64,000 bases of DNA from Sphaerosporella brunnea (Eukaryota; Ascomycota; Pezizomycetes; Pezizales; Pyronemataceae). Position numbers and translations under genes: made by a program. A model generated the notes under the pieces. It was not told the origin of the DNA. It made no database searches and saw only the letters and a list, made by a program, of their open reading frames with translations. Below, piece by piece: positions 32,830-43,668 of the stretch (positions within the stretch are counted from its first letter, which is position 1; the number at the start of each line of letters is the position of its first letter). The stretch covers positions 1 to 64,000 of the forward strand of contig VXIS01000264.1 in the NCBI GenBank assembly GCA_008704415.1. Reading direction: 5' to 3'.

Positions 32830-33765
32830 ACTACTTTCTCAACATCGCGGCCACGTATTCGTCAATACACGGCATCACATCGTCCAATATGGTATCCGCG
32901 TTGGCTATTGTGGACCCCGGCAGTCTCTTATCAGCCAAAACCTTACCTCCGCCACCGCCGACCCCGCAACGCTGTCACTCGACATCAACAGAGAACAATC
33001 TCATCAGTGCATCATGCACGTACCAGCTCCAGCCCGAGCTACACACTTCAACCGCTACCTGCTTGGTCTGGTCCACAAGGGAAGTGGGGGTTGGTGATGC
33101 ATCCATCACCTCTCTTGCCCTCGAGAAAGCAGAGTAAACAATCGCATCCCGGCAGAGTGCGTTGCCCTCGTGTATGCAACAGTCGATCAAGCCATTGCCC
33201 TTATAGCTGAGCAGGGCCTCGTGGCCATACTCATCAAGCGAGACCTCGAAGATGCTTTTCACCACATACCTATGCTTTTCACCACATACCTATCGCACCT
33301 CAGGATCTTTGGCTACTGGGTTTTAGCCGGCAAGGAACCTATTGGGTGGACTGCTTCTTACCCTTTGTCCTGCGCACCTCTTCTCATATCTTTGACCTTT
33401 TTGCAAAAGCGCTGCATTGGATTCTTGCTCGTCACGCAACCTCGGAGATCGAAACAATTCACTACCTTGACGATTTTCTCATCGTTGGCCCTGCAAGCGT
33501 TGCTCCAAAGGTTTGACCATCACTTCGAGCAGATTTGCAACAGCCTCGGCCTTTGTATAAAGGCGAGCAAAAGAATCACCGGCACTACAGCTGACTTTGG
33601 CGAGATCAAACTGGACACCCTCACCATGGAAGCTGGGCTTCCACCTGCAAAGGTCCGGGAAGCTACTGAACCTGACGAGTACGCACTCAAGAAAGGCAAG
33701 GTCAACCTCGAGGAACGTCAGTCACTTATCGGTACTCTGTCATTCTGCTGAAAAGTTGTCACCCT
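32830..33765 (+). pseudogene. DIRS reverse transcriptase, frameshifted by a 20-bp duplication
   Basis: The upstream part reads VGYCGPRQSLISQNL, then in frame YATVDQAIALIAEQGLVAIL and KRDLEDAFHHIP. Directly after this a 20-bp tandem duplication shifts the frame. The continuation is found one phase over (APQDLWLLGF, SHIFDLFAKALHWILARHAT) and includes the catalytic YLDDFLIVGPA (33463-33492). A further shift leads to the thumb-like FDHHFEQICNSLGLCIKASK. The family assignment rests on this motif order and on the downstream recombinase. Confidence 0.85.
33252..33291 (+). repeat. 20-bp tandem duplication in the DIRS RT
   Basis: ATGCTTTTCACCACATACCT is present twice in immediate succession (33252-33271 and 33272-33291). 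Twenty bases are not a multiple of three, so the duplication by itself breaks the RT frame. Confidence 0.97.
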
Positions 33766-34169
33766 CGGTGGAAGCTTCCTTCGACGCCACCATAGTATGA
33801 CCAGCAACTATCCTCCCACAGGAATGGGCACTGCAACGCAACGACGTTGTCTCACCGCTGACATGACGGCCGATTTGGGCTGGCGGCAACGTTTTCTACC
33901 ATCTAGGAACGGGATTCCTGTGATCTGTCCTGCTCACGCAACCCTTCTTCACTCGACCGATGAATCCGGCAATGGTGACCTCAGTGGCTTTTTCATACCC
34001 TCTTATTCCACCAGCGTTGCGGCTGCCCATAACCCCGCCGCCCTAACAACCTCACCACCAATCTATCTACCTGTCTGTTCACAAACTCTGTCGACCTCAG
34101 CAAGCGCACCTGGTCCTCTGCATTTTCCAAACCACACCCTCGCCACCAACGGCATAAGGATATCCACTA

Positions 34170-35065
34170 CAGGCAGACGAATTCTATTCTTACCGCATTG
34201 CGGCTTTGGCTCACTAAGACCTCCTGCAATCGCATTGCTATACACACAGACAATGCCGCTGTTTACGATGGCCTGAACAAGCGCTCCAAGCGAGGGCCCC
34301 CTATGGAGCCATTGCGTGAAATCACGTTGCTAGCTGCTCTGCATGACATCACATTGTCTAGGGCTCGGTAGAAAAGGCGGGTGAATAATACTTGGACCCG
34401 TGTATTTTAACAAATCCAGTAGAATACTCATTTAGTAAGCCGAGTAGTGACCAGGCAGCGGAGCAACCGCGCGTTGGTGCGGGTTCGGGCGGCAATTGGG
34501 GGGGGGGGTAACATCACGGCGATTGGCCATGCCCGAAGGCACGCACGCGGGTCCCGAGTCTGTATAATTACCAACGCGAAAATGACGGACCATAACGACT
34601 GCAATGGATCACCCAACAAAAAGAGAAAAAGTAGGCGGGCGCCCAGGAGACGAAACTGGCGGACAAAATCGTGGAGCCCGTGCACCACCAACGAGCGGAC
34701 GGGTGCTAAGCAGGACCACCGCTGTCAGTTTTGTCACTACCACCACCACACATTTCGCACAATGGAACTGCGGAACGCGTGAAGCTCTGCTCTTCAAACT
34801 GCAACTGGGATGGTTTGGAGAATGAGTTGTTGCTACGTTGCAAATTCACATGGAGTTGGTTGCGGGCGTTGCGCAGTGCGGGCGCTCCTTCGCGTACGTT
34901 GGCGTCATGGTATATGTAATACGAGTATAATACAAGTCTTGGCTATATTATACCAAGCCCTACCATTTTCTGCGCACTGGATAGCTTCATCAGACAACCC
35001 TCTCGCTGATCTCCTCTCGCGCCGTCAATTTGCCAAGATCGCTGACCGTTGCCCCCTACTGTGAC
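34170..35065 (+). pseudogene. DIRS RNase H, split by a hAT-like insertion
   Basis: The first part reads RIAIHTDNAAVYDGLNKRSK and ends EITLLAALHDITL at 34358. The second part resumes after the insertion as SAHWIASSDNPLADLLSRRQ at 34971. HTDN and N-x-LADLLSR are the catalytic-region motifs of the RNase H found in DIRS and related retroelements. The insertion 34359-34962 with its duplication accounts exactly for the break. Confidence 0.8.
34359..34962. mobile_element. hAT-like miniature element (604 bp) inside DIRS RNase H
   Basis: The ends are TAGGGCTCGGTA and, read inward from the right, TAGGGCTTGGTA. Flanks ACATTGTC (34351-34358) and CCATTTTC (34963-34970) match 6 of 8. It includes a run of nine G (34500-34508). 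No transposase motif was seen. The 8-bp duplication and terminal form suggest hAT, but it is not the same family as the CAGGG elements. Confidence 0.7.
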
Positions 35066-35145
35066 AGAACACCTTCAGCGTGACCCACCTGAGTACTGGT
35101 ATGCCGATGTCGGCCTGACTCGCATCACCACCCACTACCTGTGTG

Positions 35146-35848
35146 TAGGGCGGTCAACAGTCCGGCCGGCCGCCAGGTCACACGGCGCCCCACGGAGTGG
35201 CCGGTCATGTGGAAAGCCCAACAGGTTCGGGTCGGCATAAGAACAACCTGGCTACCTGATAGGTGCCAGCCGGTACCTGGTATCCTGACCTAAGGTCGGG
35301 TCGATCATTGTGCCAAACACGGGGCCACTAAAACTGCTCATCATGCGGTGTTCACCACAGCTAAAGGGCCGATCGCAATTGGAAGACTGGTCGATACACC
35401 CCGAAAACTGCAACTCGGAGGATATTCGGAATACGGGGGTGCGGGAATGGAGGCGGATGAAAATGGCTGACATTGTTACGGATCAGCGGGGTTCCTTGGT
35501 AGACAGTGTTATCGAAGCCATGGAATGCCTCAAATCATGGGCGAGCGAAGATGTGGTATATGGCGCGGGTTCTCAAATTCATCAGGTTGAGCGTATGATC
35601 AGTACCCGGAGGTCCTTCTCGCATTCATATTTCTTCCCTTGATGTAATCTATTTGGAAGCAAAAAACTGCAGATGCCTGGCGGGCACGCCGGGCACCGGG
35701 TACTTCTGGGCCTCGCAGATACCCGCAGGCGCCTGGGTCTCGATCCAAAAAGCCTGGCCCAAACGGGCCGTACTTTCAAAAGCCCTTTTTGTTCAGTCCG
35801 GTTCAGGTCGCGCTCAAAGCCGGACTGGCGGGGCTTTTGACAGCCCTG
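35146..35848 (+). mobile_element. hAT-1 miniature element (703 bp) inside the DIRS remnant
   Basis: The left (5') end is TAGGGCGGTCAACAGTCCGG (C-to-T at the first base). The right (3') end, read inward, is CAGGGCTGTCAAAAGCCCCG. Flanks CCTGTGTG and CCTGTGCC match 6 of 8. The interior (35455-35600) encodes a relic of the hAT C-terminus, VIEAMECLKSWASEDVVYG, on the plus strand. Confidence 0.85.
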
Positions 35849-36269
35849 CCTGTGCCGGGGGCTCAGTGCTAATACACACCACACCTATGCAACTGCCCGC
35901 GCTACAAATCATTTGCCGCCATATCAGCCCTCGGCTCTCCTTTCCCTGTGACTGTCGAGTCATCATGCAATTGGATGGCCTACCTAGGTAACCGCGGACG
36001 CACAAAAGCCGCCACCATGAGGTCAGGCCTCACCGGCGTACGTTCCTAGTGCGTCGATATTGGCATAGGCATGCACGACCTTGAGGTGATCCGTCACACC
36101 GAGTCATCCGCGGTATTAAGCTTTTCTGTGGCGCAAGAGAAGGTGAACTGAGAAAGCGCCTTCTTGTCACCCGCCACCTGCTGCTGCTCATCCCTACGAA
36201 ACCCAACACCATCACACGGGTACGAGCCACCTTCGATACTGCCTTCTGCACCGCCTTCTCTCCTTTCCT

Positions 36270-36833
36270 TTGAGTGGGAGAATTCACCTGGACCGCCGCG
36301 GACTTGAGTGCCACGGACCTGAGCGCTGCGGACCTGAGCGCGGCGGACTTCTCTTCATGGCACGTTACTCACAGATTTGTGCAGTTCGCAGAGGTTGGCT
36401 GCCGCGCCTACTTGACGCTGCCTGCATCGAAGACAGACCCCATCCGAATAGGCATCAGCATCACAATTGCTGCTGCGACCGACCCCGCATGCCCCATCAA
36501 ATCACTTCGCCGCCTCTTCAAGAAACACCCGCTCCCAGGATACAGTCCACTCGTTACCCTTGCTGCGCGGGCCCCGCCTTCACACGTACCAAGGTCATCA
36601 ACCGGCTTCGAAGCGTTCTGCTGGAGCTCGGCATCTCAGGTAACTACTGCGGACACTCCTTCATGCGGGGCGCCGCAACCTGGGTCCCTCCACTGGCATT
36701 CCTGACGCCGACCTACAGCTACTGGGCCGCCGGAAATCCGAAGCCTTTAAGCGCTCAATTCAGGTCCACCCACAACACATATACCATGTCTCTCGCTGGC
36801 TGCAGCCCTTTCCTCCAACGCGAGGGCGACTAG
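36270..36833 (+). pseudogene. DIRS tyrosine recombinase, degenerate
   Basis: Tyrosine recombinases integrate DIRS circles. The first phase reads FVQFAEVGCRAYLTLPASKT, followed by IGISITIAAATDPACPIKSL. A frameshift near 36570 moves the rest to another phase, with FTRTKVINRLRSVLLELGIS and GHSFMRGAATW. In active enzymes the HxxR motif reads GHSFRRGAAT, so the catalytic Arg is Met here. The expected terminal Tyr is not evident. Four near-repeats of DLSAAD precede the domain (36290-36350). Confidence 0.8.
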
Positions 36834-36835
36834 CT

Positions 36836-37432
36836 GCCAGCCCAACCTGCCCACTAGGGCCCAAACCTGGCTGGTTTGGGAGGAGCTGTCGGCAGCTTTG
36901 CTGACGCACCCGCGCAAACACAGCAGAGGTGGATGAAGATCGATTGGAGGAACGAGGACGGAGAACGGAGTTGTGCTTTGGTTGTCCGCGCCGGCGCTTG
37001 CTTTGTATTTGGTTTCAATGGGCATTTGTCAGCTCGGGTTTTTTTTGCAGACGCGATAGTGGCTAGCGGATTGAGAAGCTAGTGGTGTGCCCTGTGCCGG
37101 GCTGCAAATATAGGCTCCGCGCCCAAAAGGAAAAATAGGGAACCATCGGTGAATGGAAATGACGGACGTGGATGCACGAAAGGCTCCCTGTTTAGGTGCG
37201 TCCAAACGAACGGATGTGAGGGTCGGTTACGCCTGTCGATCAGAAAAATAAAGTGCACAGACATCAGCAACAGTATACAACACAAATCATGACTATCTGC
37301 CTGCGTTGTACGCTGCATAAAAACCTCATGGTTGTGGCATTGGGCGTGCGAGTGTGATGTTGAAAGACATGTCTTCGAAGTGGCACTGATATGTCCGTGC
37401 CAACAACGCTGCCTTGACTCTATTGGTATGAC
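36836..37432. other. No recognisable gene
   Basis: Possible 3' flank of the DIRS element. It contains a short inverted block, CCCAAACCTGGCTGGTTTGGG, at 36860-36880. Nothing else was recognised. Confidence 0.45.
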
Positions 37433-37456
37433 CAGGGGTCCCAATAGTCCGGCCAG

Positions 37457-38594
37457 CAGGGATGCCAATAGACCGGCCGGCCCGCGGGGCAAATGGGGCT
37501 CCACAAAGTAGGCCGGGCTGGGGCGCGTGTCGCGCTTGTCGGATAGGCTCCGGGCGACGTGGTCACTGCCTGGATGCCTGATAGACGCCTGTGGGTGCCG
37601 GGTGTGCTGGTATGTCGATCATGCCGGGCAATCTCGGAACGCGCTAAGTGGTTGAAACCCCGGCATCCCTGGCCGGTTATTGTTTTCCGGGGCACTGGGT
37701 ATGGATTTTTATGTGCCGTGCCGTTTCCGTGGTCGGCCTCATTCCCGGAAGGAAAGTTTCGCAAGGAAAACCCCGCTGAATGCTGAATTTGGCCCTGGTG
37801 AGCTCGTATCTTGACGTAGGGGCCGGAATGTTTCGGAATTGTTTTTTTTGTTTTTTTCGTCCAAGGGGCACCCGGTGCGCGGTCAAAATGTTGTTTCGTT
37901 CAGTATAAGAGTCTGAGCCTCCACCTACGACTGGATTCCATTCACAACCAGCGCTTTTCCACCAAACTGACGGTTCTCATCCCCACATCTCCCATTTCTC
38001 CCGTCTCATTTATTTGGTGTAATTGATTTTTGCCAACTTGCAACAGTTATGTCAACCGACAGCTTCCAGTGTGAACCGGACTCACAAGACGAGATCTACG
38101 ACAGCATTACGGTGCGCCCCGGAACGAGCCAGAAGAGATGGCTGACTCTGATGGCAGAGGTCGATACACAATTACTGATCAGCGAGCGAAGCTCAGTGAC
38201 GATGTCATTGAAGCAATCGAATGTCTCAAGTCATGGGCGCGCCAGGCTCCTGTGTATGGTCCGGGGTCGCAGGTTGAGAAGGTGGAACGTATGTTGAGCG
38301 ATTTGGAAACTCGGGCAGCGGAGATGGAATAACTGGTGGTCTTTGGGTGGAATGATTGCGGTTTGTGGGGGACTCAGTTTGATGTTCCATTGTTCTTTAA
38401 ACATTGGTAGATAGTTCGGGTACCTGGCGGGCCTGGTGGGCGCCTACATGTCACCGTCTATGCGGCGCCCGTGGGCACCTGGATGGCGGACTGAAATGCC
38501 TGGTCGAGACGGGCCTCAATTTTCAAAGCCCGTTTAATTCAAACGGGCTCAGGCCTCGTCGAAAGCCGGACTGGCCGGTCTATTGGCACCCCTG
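37457..38594 (+). mobile_element. hAT-1 deletion derivative (1138 bp), perfect 8-bp target duplication
   Basis: The ends are CAGGGATGCCAATAGACCGG and, read inward, CAGGGGTGCCAATAGACCGG. Both flanks are CCGGCCAG (37449-37456 and 38595-38602). It is inserted 24 bp inside the end of the larger hAT at 37433. It carries an ATG-initiated plus-strand stretch (38049, MSTDSFQCEPDSQDEIYDSI) that runs, after a phase change, into the hAT C-terminal end TITDQRAKLSDDVIEAIECL (38150-38332). The N-terminus has thus been joined to the C-terminus with the catalytic core deleted. Confidence 0.93.
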
Positions 38595-38964
38595 CCGGCC
38601 AGTGGGGCTTGGAGCCGGCCTGTTTGAAACCGGCTTTGAAACTCCCGCCCGTTTGGAGCAGGCTTTTTCGAGCGAGACCCAGATGCCTACAGGGCCCGAC
38701 CGGGGAAAGAAACGCCGGGTGCCTACAGGGCCCACCAGGCACCGGAAAAATCTTTGCGCGAACAAAGAGGACTACAAAAAGAAATTATACCGCCATTTCC
38801 GCAGCACGCTGTTCCAAATCCCCCAGCACCGCCCCGACCTGGGAAACGTACGTGCCCGCTCCATAAACCAAATCTTCCCTCGACCAAGATTTCAGAGCTT
38901 AAATTTAAGCGGCCGTTTATTTTTTTTAACAAACCGGGGCCTCCGGCCCAGTCGGGTGCCGCCA

Positions 38965-39100
38965 GGAGCAAAATATATATATATATATTTTGGGACCGGC
39001 CGCAGTTTTTTTTCTTCTTGGCCCCCCGGAGGGGGGCACCGAAGAAAAAAAAAAAGCCAGTTTTTAATATATATATAATAAATTATATATATATATAAAA
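38965..39100. repeat. AT microsatellites and a short CCCCCCGGAGGGGGG inverted block
   Basis: Two (AT)n runs (around 38974-38992 and 39067-39098) flank an A/T-rich stretch with GGCCCCCCGGAGGGGGGCACC at 39019-39039. They lie within the decayed hAT, probably in its 3' untranslated region. Confidence 0.85.
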
Positions 39101-39124
39101 ACTATTTTATGGGGGTAGAAAAAA

Positions 39125-39883
39125 GCGAAGCTTTCAGACGTTTGATGGCTTCAATGACATCGTCACCCAGCGTAGCAGGCTTATCTGTGATGGTGTAATG
39201 GCCTCTATGCAGGTGCTCAGCAAATGTACTGTTTGGACATAAAACACCGGTTGAGTTGACCCGCTGAAGACATGTTCTGACCCTGCTGACATCGCTGGTA
39301 TGGCATGCAGTTCAACACCCATCCGTAGAAGATCTCTTCCCAATGGCCCTGCTTAACCGGTAGATATGCCTCTGCAGGCATGTGCTGGAAATGCTCAAGT
39401 ACATATACCCGAGATGTGGTCATGCGAGTGCGGTTTTTCTTCTGCCATGCCGAATCTTTTCTGCCGTGCAGAATGTTGTGCTCTCGAGCTCCAGGAGAGG
39501 CACCCTGGCCTGGACTAACATTGAAACGTTTGTAGTCACGCTGCTAAAGACACTTCGTTTTGGATTTTGCTCGCTCGTTCCAGTTAGGTTTATCCTCCCA
39601 TTCCTGGTCAAAATACTCAATCTTCAACTCAGGGTCAAATGCAATCAAGACGTAGTGAACCGGCGTCGGTCAAGACGTTCATGATATCCAGGCCTAGTTT
39701 AGTCAAAGCAAACAGTGTAAAGAGTGGAAGGCGAGGGAATACGGACCTGTTGAGTACTGACCAAGCGGCAGTGATAGATGTTAAAAGATGCTGCGAAGGG
39801 GTTTCAGTATATTGATGAAATAGACGTTGCTGCTGAAAGTGTGTCAAAGGATCCTCGAAGGCAGGCCAACCCCTCCGAAACCA
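39125..39883 (-). pseudogene. hAT-1 transposase, C-terminal half
   Basis: Read from high to low coordinates, HAWFRRGWPAFEDPLTHFQQ, then FDPELKIEYFDQEWEDKP (near 39640-39590), then MGVELHAIPAMSAGSEHVFS (near 39340). A decayed SLKPSNV-type block near 39140 corresponds to IEAIECLKSW of relatives. These are the end of the catalytic domain and the dimerisation domain of a hAT transposase. Several frame changes occur. The gene is cut at 39884-39891 by the element 39892-42456 and resumes at 42465. Confidence 0.75.
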
Positions 39884-40062
39884 TGCATGACTAGGGTTGC
39901 GTAGGAGCGGAGTCGAGTCAAGCTCGGGGGTAGGTTTAAGCCCGCTCGTGCGATTTTGACGCTCGATTCGCGAGCTCGAGCCGGGGGAGCATGAGCTCGG
40001 GCTAAAGATCAAACCATCCATATAAAATGATATTTTGACACACGCGGGAGCTGTGTTGCAGG

Positions 40063-41119
40063 CAGGGCGGTCAATAGTCCGGCCGGCCGCCTGTTCAAAC
40101 GGGGCCCCACGAAGTGGGTCAGGTCGGGCGGGTGATGTGGCAAGCCCGACAGGTTCGGGCTGGCATACGATAAACCTGGATATTTGATAGGTGCCGGCCG
40201 GTGCCTGGCATCCTGAATCAAAGTCGAGTCGGTCTTGTGCCGAGCTAGGGACCACTAAAAGCGCAATCGTTCAGTGCTTGTTCCGCCGCAGATAAAGCAT
40301 CGATTGCAATCAAAAGACTGGGAACAGCGGGCGTCAGAGATGGAAGGGCCAAGCCATAAACCATCGCTCAGTGCCCATTTCCATCACCAGCCATCACTAG
40401 CTCCAGCACGAGCCAACGCTCAGTGCCCATTTCCATCACCAGCCATCACTAGTTCCAGCACGAGCCAACACTCAGTGCCCATTTCCAGCACCAGCCATCA
40501 CTAGTTCCAGCACGAGCCATCAACCAGTGCCCATTTCCAGCACCAGCCATCACTACTTCCAGCACGAGCCATCACTCTGTGCCCATTTCCATCACCAGCC
40601 ATCACTAGTTCCAGCACGAGCCATCACTCAGTGCCAGGGCGGTCAATAGTCCGGCCGGCCGCGTACTCAAACGAGGCCCCACAAAGTGGGTAAGGTCGCG
40701 CCGGAGATGTGGCAAGCCCGACAGGTTCGGGCCGGCATGCAAAAAACCTGGATGTGCCTGCCGGTGTCCGGTATCCTAAATCAAGGTTGTGTCGGCCATG
40801 GTGCTGAATGCGGGGCGTATGCTCAGTGACTTGGAATGGCGGCCGGCGGAGATCGAGGGGTATCTAGAGGTCCTTCAGGTGGTTGAATCTGTATCTCACG
40901 TTCATGTTCTTTCCTTGATGTATGTGTAAGCAAAAAACTACAGATGCCTGGTGGGCCGGCCGGGCGCCGGGTACTTCTGGCCCTGGCGGGTACCCGTAGA
41001 CGCATGGGTCTCGATCCAAAAAGCCTGGTCCAAACGGGCCGTGATTTCAAAAGCCCGTTTCAATCAGTCCGGTTCAGACCGCGCTCAGAGCCGGACTGGC
41101 CGGACTTTTGGCAGCCCTG
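40063..41119 (+). mobile_element. Composite hAT-1 element with internal minisatellite, copy 1
   Basis: A perfect 8-bp duplication GTTGCAGG flanks it (40055-40062 and 41120-41127). Structure: a 5' half element (CAGGGCGGTCAATAGTCC at 40063 to about 40366), then a 52-bp tandem array (40367-40634), then a complete miniature element with its own 5' end (40635) and the 3' end (41119). The octamers around the inner miniature (CTCAGTGC and GTTGCAGG) do not match, so the whole 1057 bp moved as one unit. Both halves keep a scrap of the hAT C-terminus (DWEQRASEMEG and RMLSDLEWRPAEIEGYLEVL). No transposase is encoded. Confidence 0.95.
40367..40634 (+). repeat. 52-bp minisatellite, about 5 units
   Basis: Each unit contains CAGTGCCCATTTCC, CACCAGCCATCACTAG and CCAGCACGAGCCA in order. 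Units differ by a few substitutions (CATCACC or CAGCACC; CTAGCT, CTAGTT or CTACTT). It ends exactly at the inner miniature's CAGGGC. Confidence 0.95.
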
Positions 41120-41869
41120 GTTGCAGGGCAATGTATATCATCTATAAGTGCGCAGATCAATCGGATACGTCTGAGAGACCGGAAGAGGAGTTCATTGAAG
41201 GTTCAACGTCCGATTCAACACCCTCCGCTGCATCATCGTCACTCTGAGTGGTGTGTACAGTTTCACCAGTCGGCGCTGGTTTGTTCTCCACCTTCTTATC
41301 TCCCCATTTTTCTCAGGGTTTCACATCAGTCTGCTTCAACCAATGCTTGAACAGCAGAAGAACGCTACTCAATTCTTGGAGAAGACAGTTCCGCTTGTTT
41401 GTCTAGTCTATTCTCCGCAGCAGGGAGTCGTGCAGATACATTGAACCCTCAGAGACAAAAGAACCACAAGAAAACCAATCAACCATAGGAAAAGAAACAA
41501 ACAAAAACACCTCAACCTGAATCACGTTTCTGTGAAGCTTGCTCTCAGCCCGACAGCACTGAGTCCGGAGGCCGAGCATTGAGAGACCTAAGCCCGGACC
41601 AGGAGCTTCAGGCTGCCGGGCTGAACTCCCCTCAGCCTCACTCGGGGGTGGAACTACAGGGAGATGATCCAGGCGGTTGTGGTGGGTGGGAAAACGAACA
41701 GCATGAGGACGAGGTGGGTGCCAGGGTTCGGAAGATCTGGAGCGCCTCAGGCCGTGGAAAAGGGTCCCTTTATGAAGGGCCGACCAAAAGGAACTCCACC
41801 CGCTCAACCTCCAGTACTGAATCCTCGCCCCCGGCCTCCCATCCAGTCACTCGGCGCTGCTTTGACCCA

Positions 41870-42217
41870 CTAGCTCGCAGTCGAACTGCCCATGATTATG
41901 TGACCTGACACTGAGAAAACCTGCTTGCAGGGTAAGCTGGAGGGACATAAAGCAAGGTTATATGGTGCCTTTCTTGCAGGAGTCTGCAATCGGTCCTCAT
42001 TGTGCTTCCACCAGGGAAGCTGGTTTGCCCAAGATGTACTGCTACGGGCCGTAGGGCCTCCACCGATATCTCTGGCGAGTTGATTGCAGAGTTCTTTCAT
42101 CATCTTCGTTTCGGAGAACAGCTCCTTACCCCAACGTCCACAGAGCTCTTTGTGGAATGCTCGGAGCGCAGTTTCTTCTATACGTGCACTGAGCGCTAGC
42201 TGTTTGGTCTCTGACAT
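41870..42217 (-). pseudogene. hAT-2 transposase, N-terminus fused to C-terminal scrap
   Basis: It starts MSETKQLALSARIEETALRA. This matches MSETNQPAISARMEEDAIRA of the hAT-2 copy at 60465, so the start is well supported by conservation. After ELCNQLARDIGGG the frame passes into CPSSLPCKQVFSVSGHII, a relic of the hAT dimerisation motif (SVSCERLFSVAGDII-like). The whole RNase H-like catalytic domain is missing. This is the classic internal-deletion product of a DNA transposon. Confidence 0.75.
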
Positions 42218-42464
42218 CCGTGAGATTGTCCGGATGTGAGATTGTCCGGGTTTCGGAGTCGGGAGGGGAGGCGAGGTGTGAGTCAACTTGAGCGAAACGT
42301 CATGCTATATGGAAAGCACGAATGAATCGACTCCGACTGGAGCTTAAAAAAAATTTGGACGAGCGCACTCAAGGGCAAAAATACATGGACTCAAGCCTGC
42401 TCATGCTCGCGGCTTGAACTTTTTGCTCGAGCCGGCTCCGCTCGTATTCAACACTATGCCTGAC

Positions 42465-43290
42465 CTGCCACTTTGATCCAGCTTGAAAGTCCAGCTTCTC
42501 GAAGGTTGCATACACTTAACCAGCAACTGCAGCTCCTAACGATCATCTGGAGCAAACTCATCATGTTGTAGCAATGTGGGCAAGGTTAAAGAGGCCTGTT
42601 TAACCTTAATGACAGTGGAGATGGAATCTTCAAGCAGTTCCTGGAGACGGAGAGTACAGGCAATGACTGCATAACCTCCGTTCCAGGGTGTAGGACTTCC
42701 CATGATGCGCTCAACCAGTAGATCTGGTTGTTGCTGTAGATGGGCTCTTCATTTGTCTTCAAATTTGGCGCGGTGTTGGGGCGTTTTCAAAGTGTATCGT
42801 ATACAGTTGTACAGCTTGCCAAGCGGTCCACACTTCCTCTACTCCTGCAGTCAAGCAAGTTGTCTAGCCTTATTGGTGTCATCGATGTGCAATGTATTGT
42901 TGATGGTAAGCGAGTTCTCTCTCCACAAAAAGTATTTAGCTGCAACATTCAGAATGTGACTGAATGTCACAAGCAATGCTCTTATTAGAGAAACCAAACA
43001 CACAAAGCTTCCTGCTTCCATCCAGGACTTGAAGAGTGGGGTCATTTGGACTGGCAATGTTCATGGTAAAGTAACCAAGGTTTCGCGCAAGGGCAAAGTC
43101 ATTAAGTACAAAGAACACACAACCGGTGACGTTTTCACTTGTGTGTGCGCTCAACAAACGTCAAAACACAATAAAAACATTTTTGACTTCCGCATGGCGA
43201 GAGTCTGTGTAGTAACTGATGACAGCTAAAAATCTTTGATGGTTTAGTGATGTCCAGACAGCAAGGAAAATACGGATGGAGGTCTTGCAA
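42465..43290 (-). pseudogene. hAT-1 transposase, catalytic core remnant
   Basis: From high to low coordinates the blocks are FALARNLGYFTMNIASPNDP (first catalytic region; the usual DNAS is NIAS here), HILNVAAKYFLW, DDTNKARQLA, LGKLYNCIRYTL, then NGGYAVIACTLRLQELLEDS. This is the order in fungal hAT transposases. Frames change between blocks. Continues at 39883 on the other side of the hAT-2 insertion. Confidence 0.75.
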
Positions 43291-43668
43291 AGTGCGCGCG
43301 AAGTGTGTAAGGCGATGCGAGCATCATCAAAGGTTTTAAAAATCCAAGTTTGAATGGTGTCTCCAGGTCCCGGTTAGTTGCTTGGGATAGTGATGTAATT
43401 CGCAACATTACAGTATTAGCTCAGCGAACAGAGACCGAACAGAACTTTGCATCCATAAACAGGCGGCATGGTAGCTGAGCCAGCGAACTGTCAGGCAGGA
43501 AGAAACACATACAAGCCTTGACAGATCCACCAAAGCTTTTCGACTCCATCCTAATACGCAACTCCTATTTCCTTCTCTCACACATGGCTCCTCTGATTAG
43601 GTGGCTTGCCTATGACCTGACCATGGAAATTGTCGTGTATGTGTGTAGTAGTGCCCAACGCATTCGTT

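Larger units (their letters stand above)
32651..36833 (+). mobile_element. DIRS-type retrotransposon remnant
   Basis: In order: a reverse transcriptase, an RNase H and a tyrosine recombinase, with no integrase. This combination defines DIRS elements. Two small hAT-like elements (34359-34962 and 35146-35848) lie inside it, and a 229-bp miniature lies just upstream. The split or inverted terminal repeats typical of DIRS were not located, so both limits are approximate. Confidence 0.85.
39892..42456 (-). mobile_element. hAT-2 element (2565 bp) carrying a nested composite element
   Basis: The left end is TAGGGTTGCGTAGGAGCGG. The right end, read inward, is TAGTGTTGAATACGAGCGG. Flanks TGCATGAC (39884-39891) and TGCCTGAC (42457-42464) match 7 of 8. 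CTCGAG/GAGCTC-rich subterminal regions recur at 49500-49640 and in the element ending 63756. About 1.5 kb is native and 1057 bp is the nested composite element at 40063-41119. The transposase inside (42217-41870) has lost its core. Confidence 0.9.

Noticed and set aside
40367..40634. Minisatellite considered as centromeric or telomeric satellite
   Set aside because: Both arrays are confined inside transposed elements with target duplications, and no telomere-like motif is present.
40635..41119. Inner miniature element as an independent insertion into the minisatellite
   Set aside because: Its flanking octamers CTCAGTGC and GTTGCAGG do not match, while the outer boundaries match perfectly. 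The same junctions are present in copy 2.
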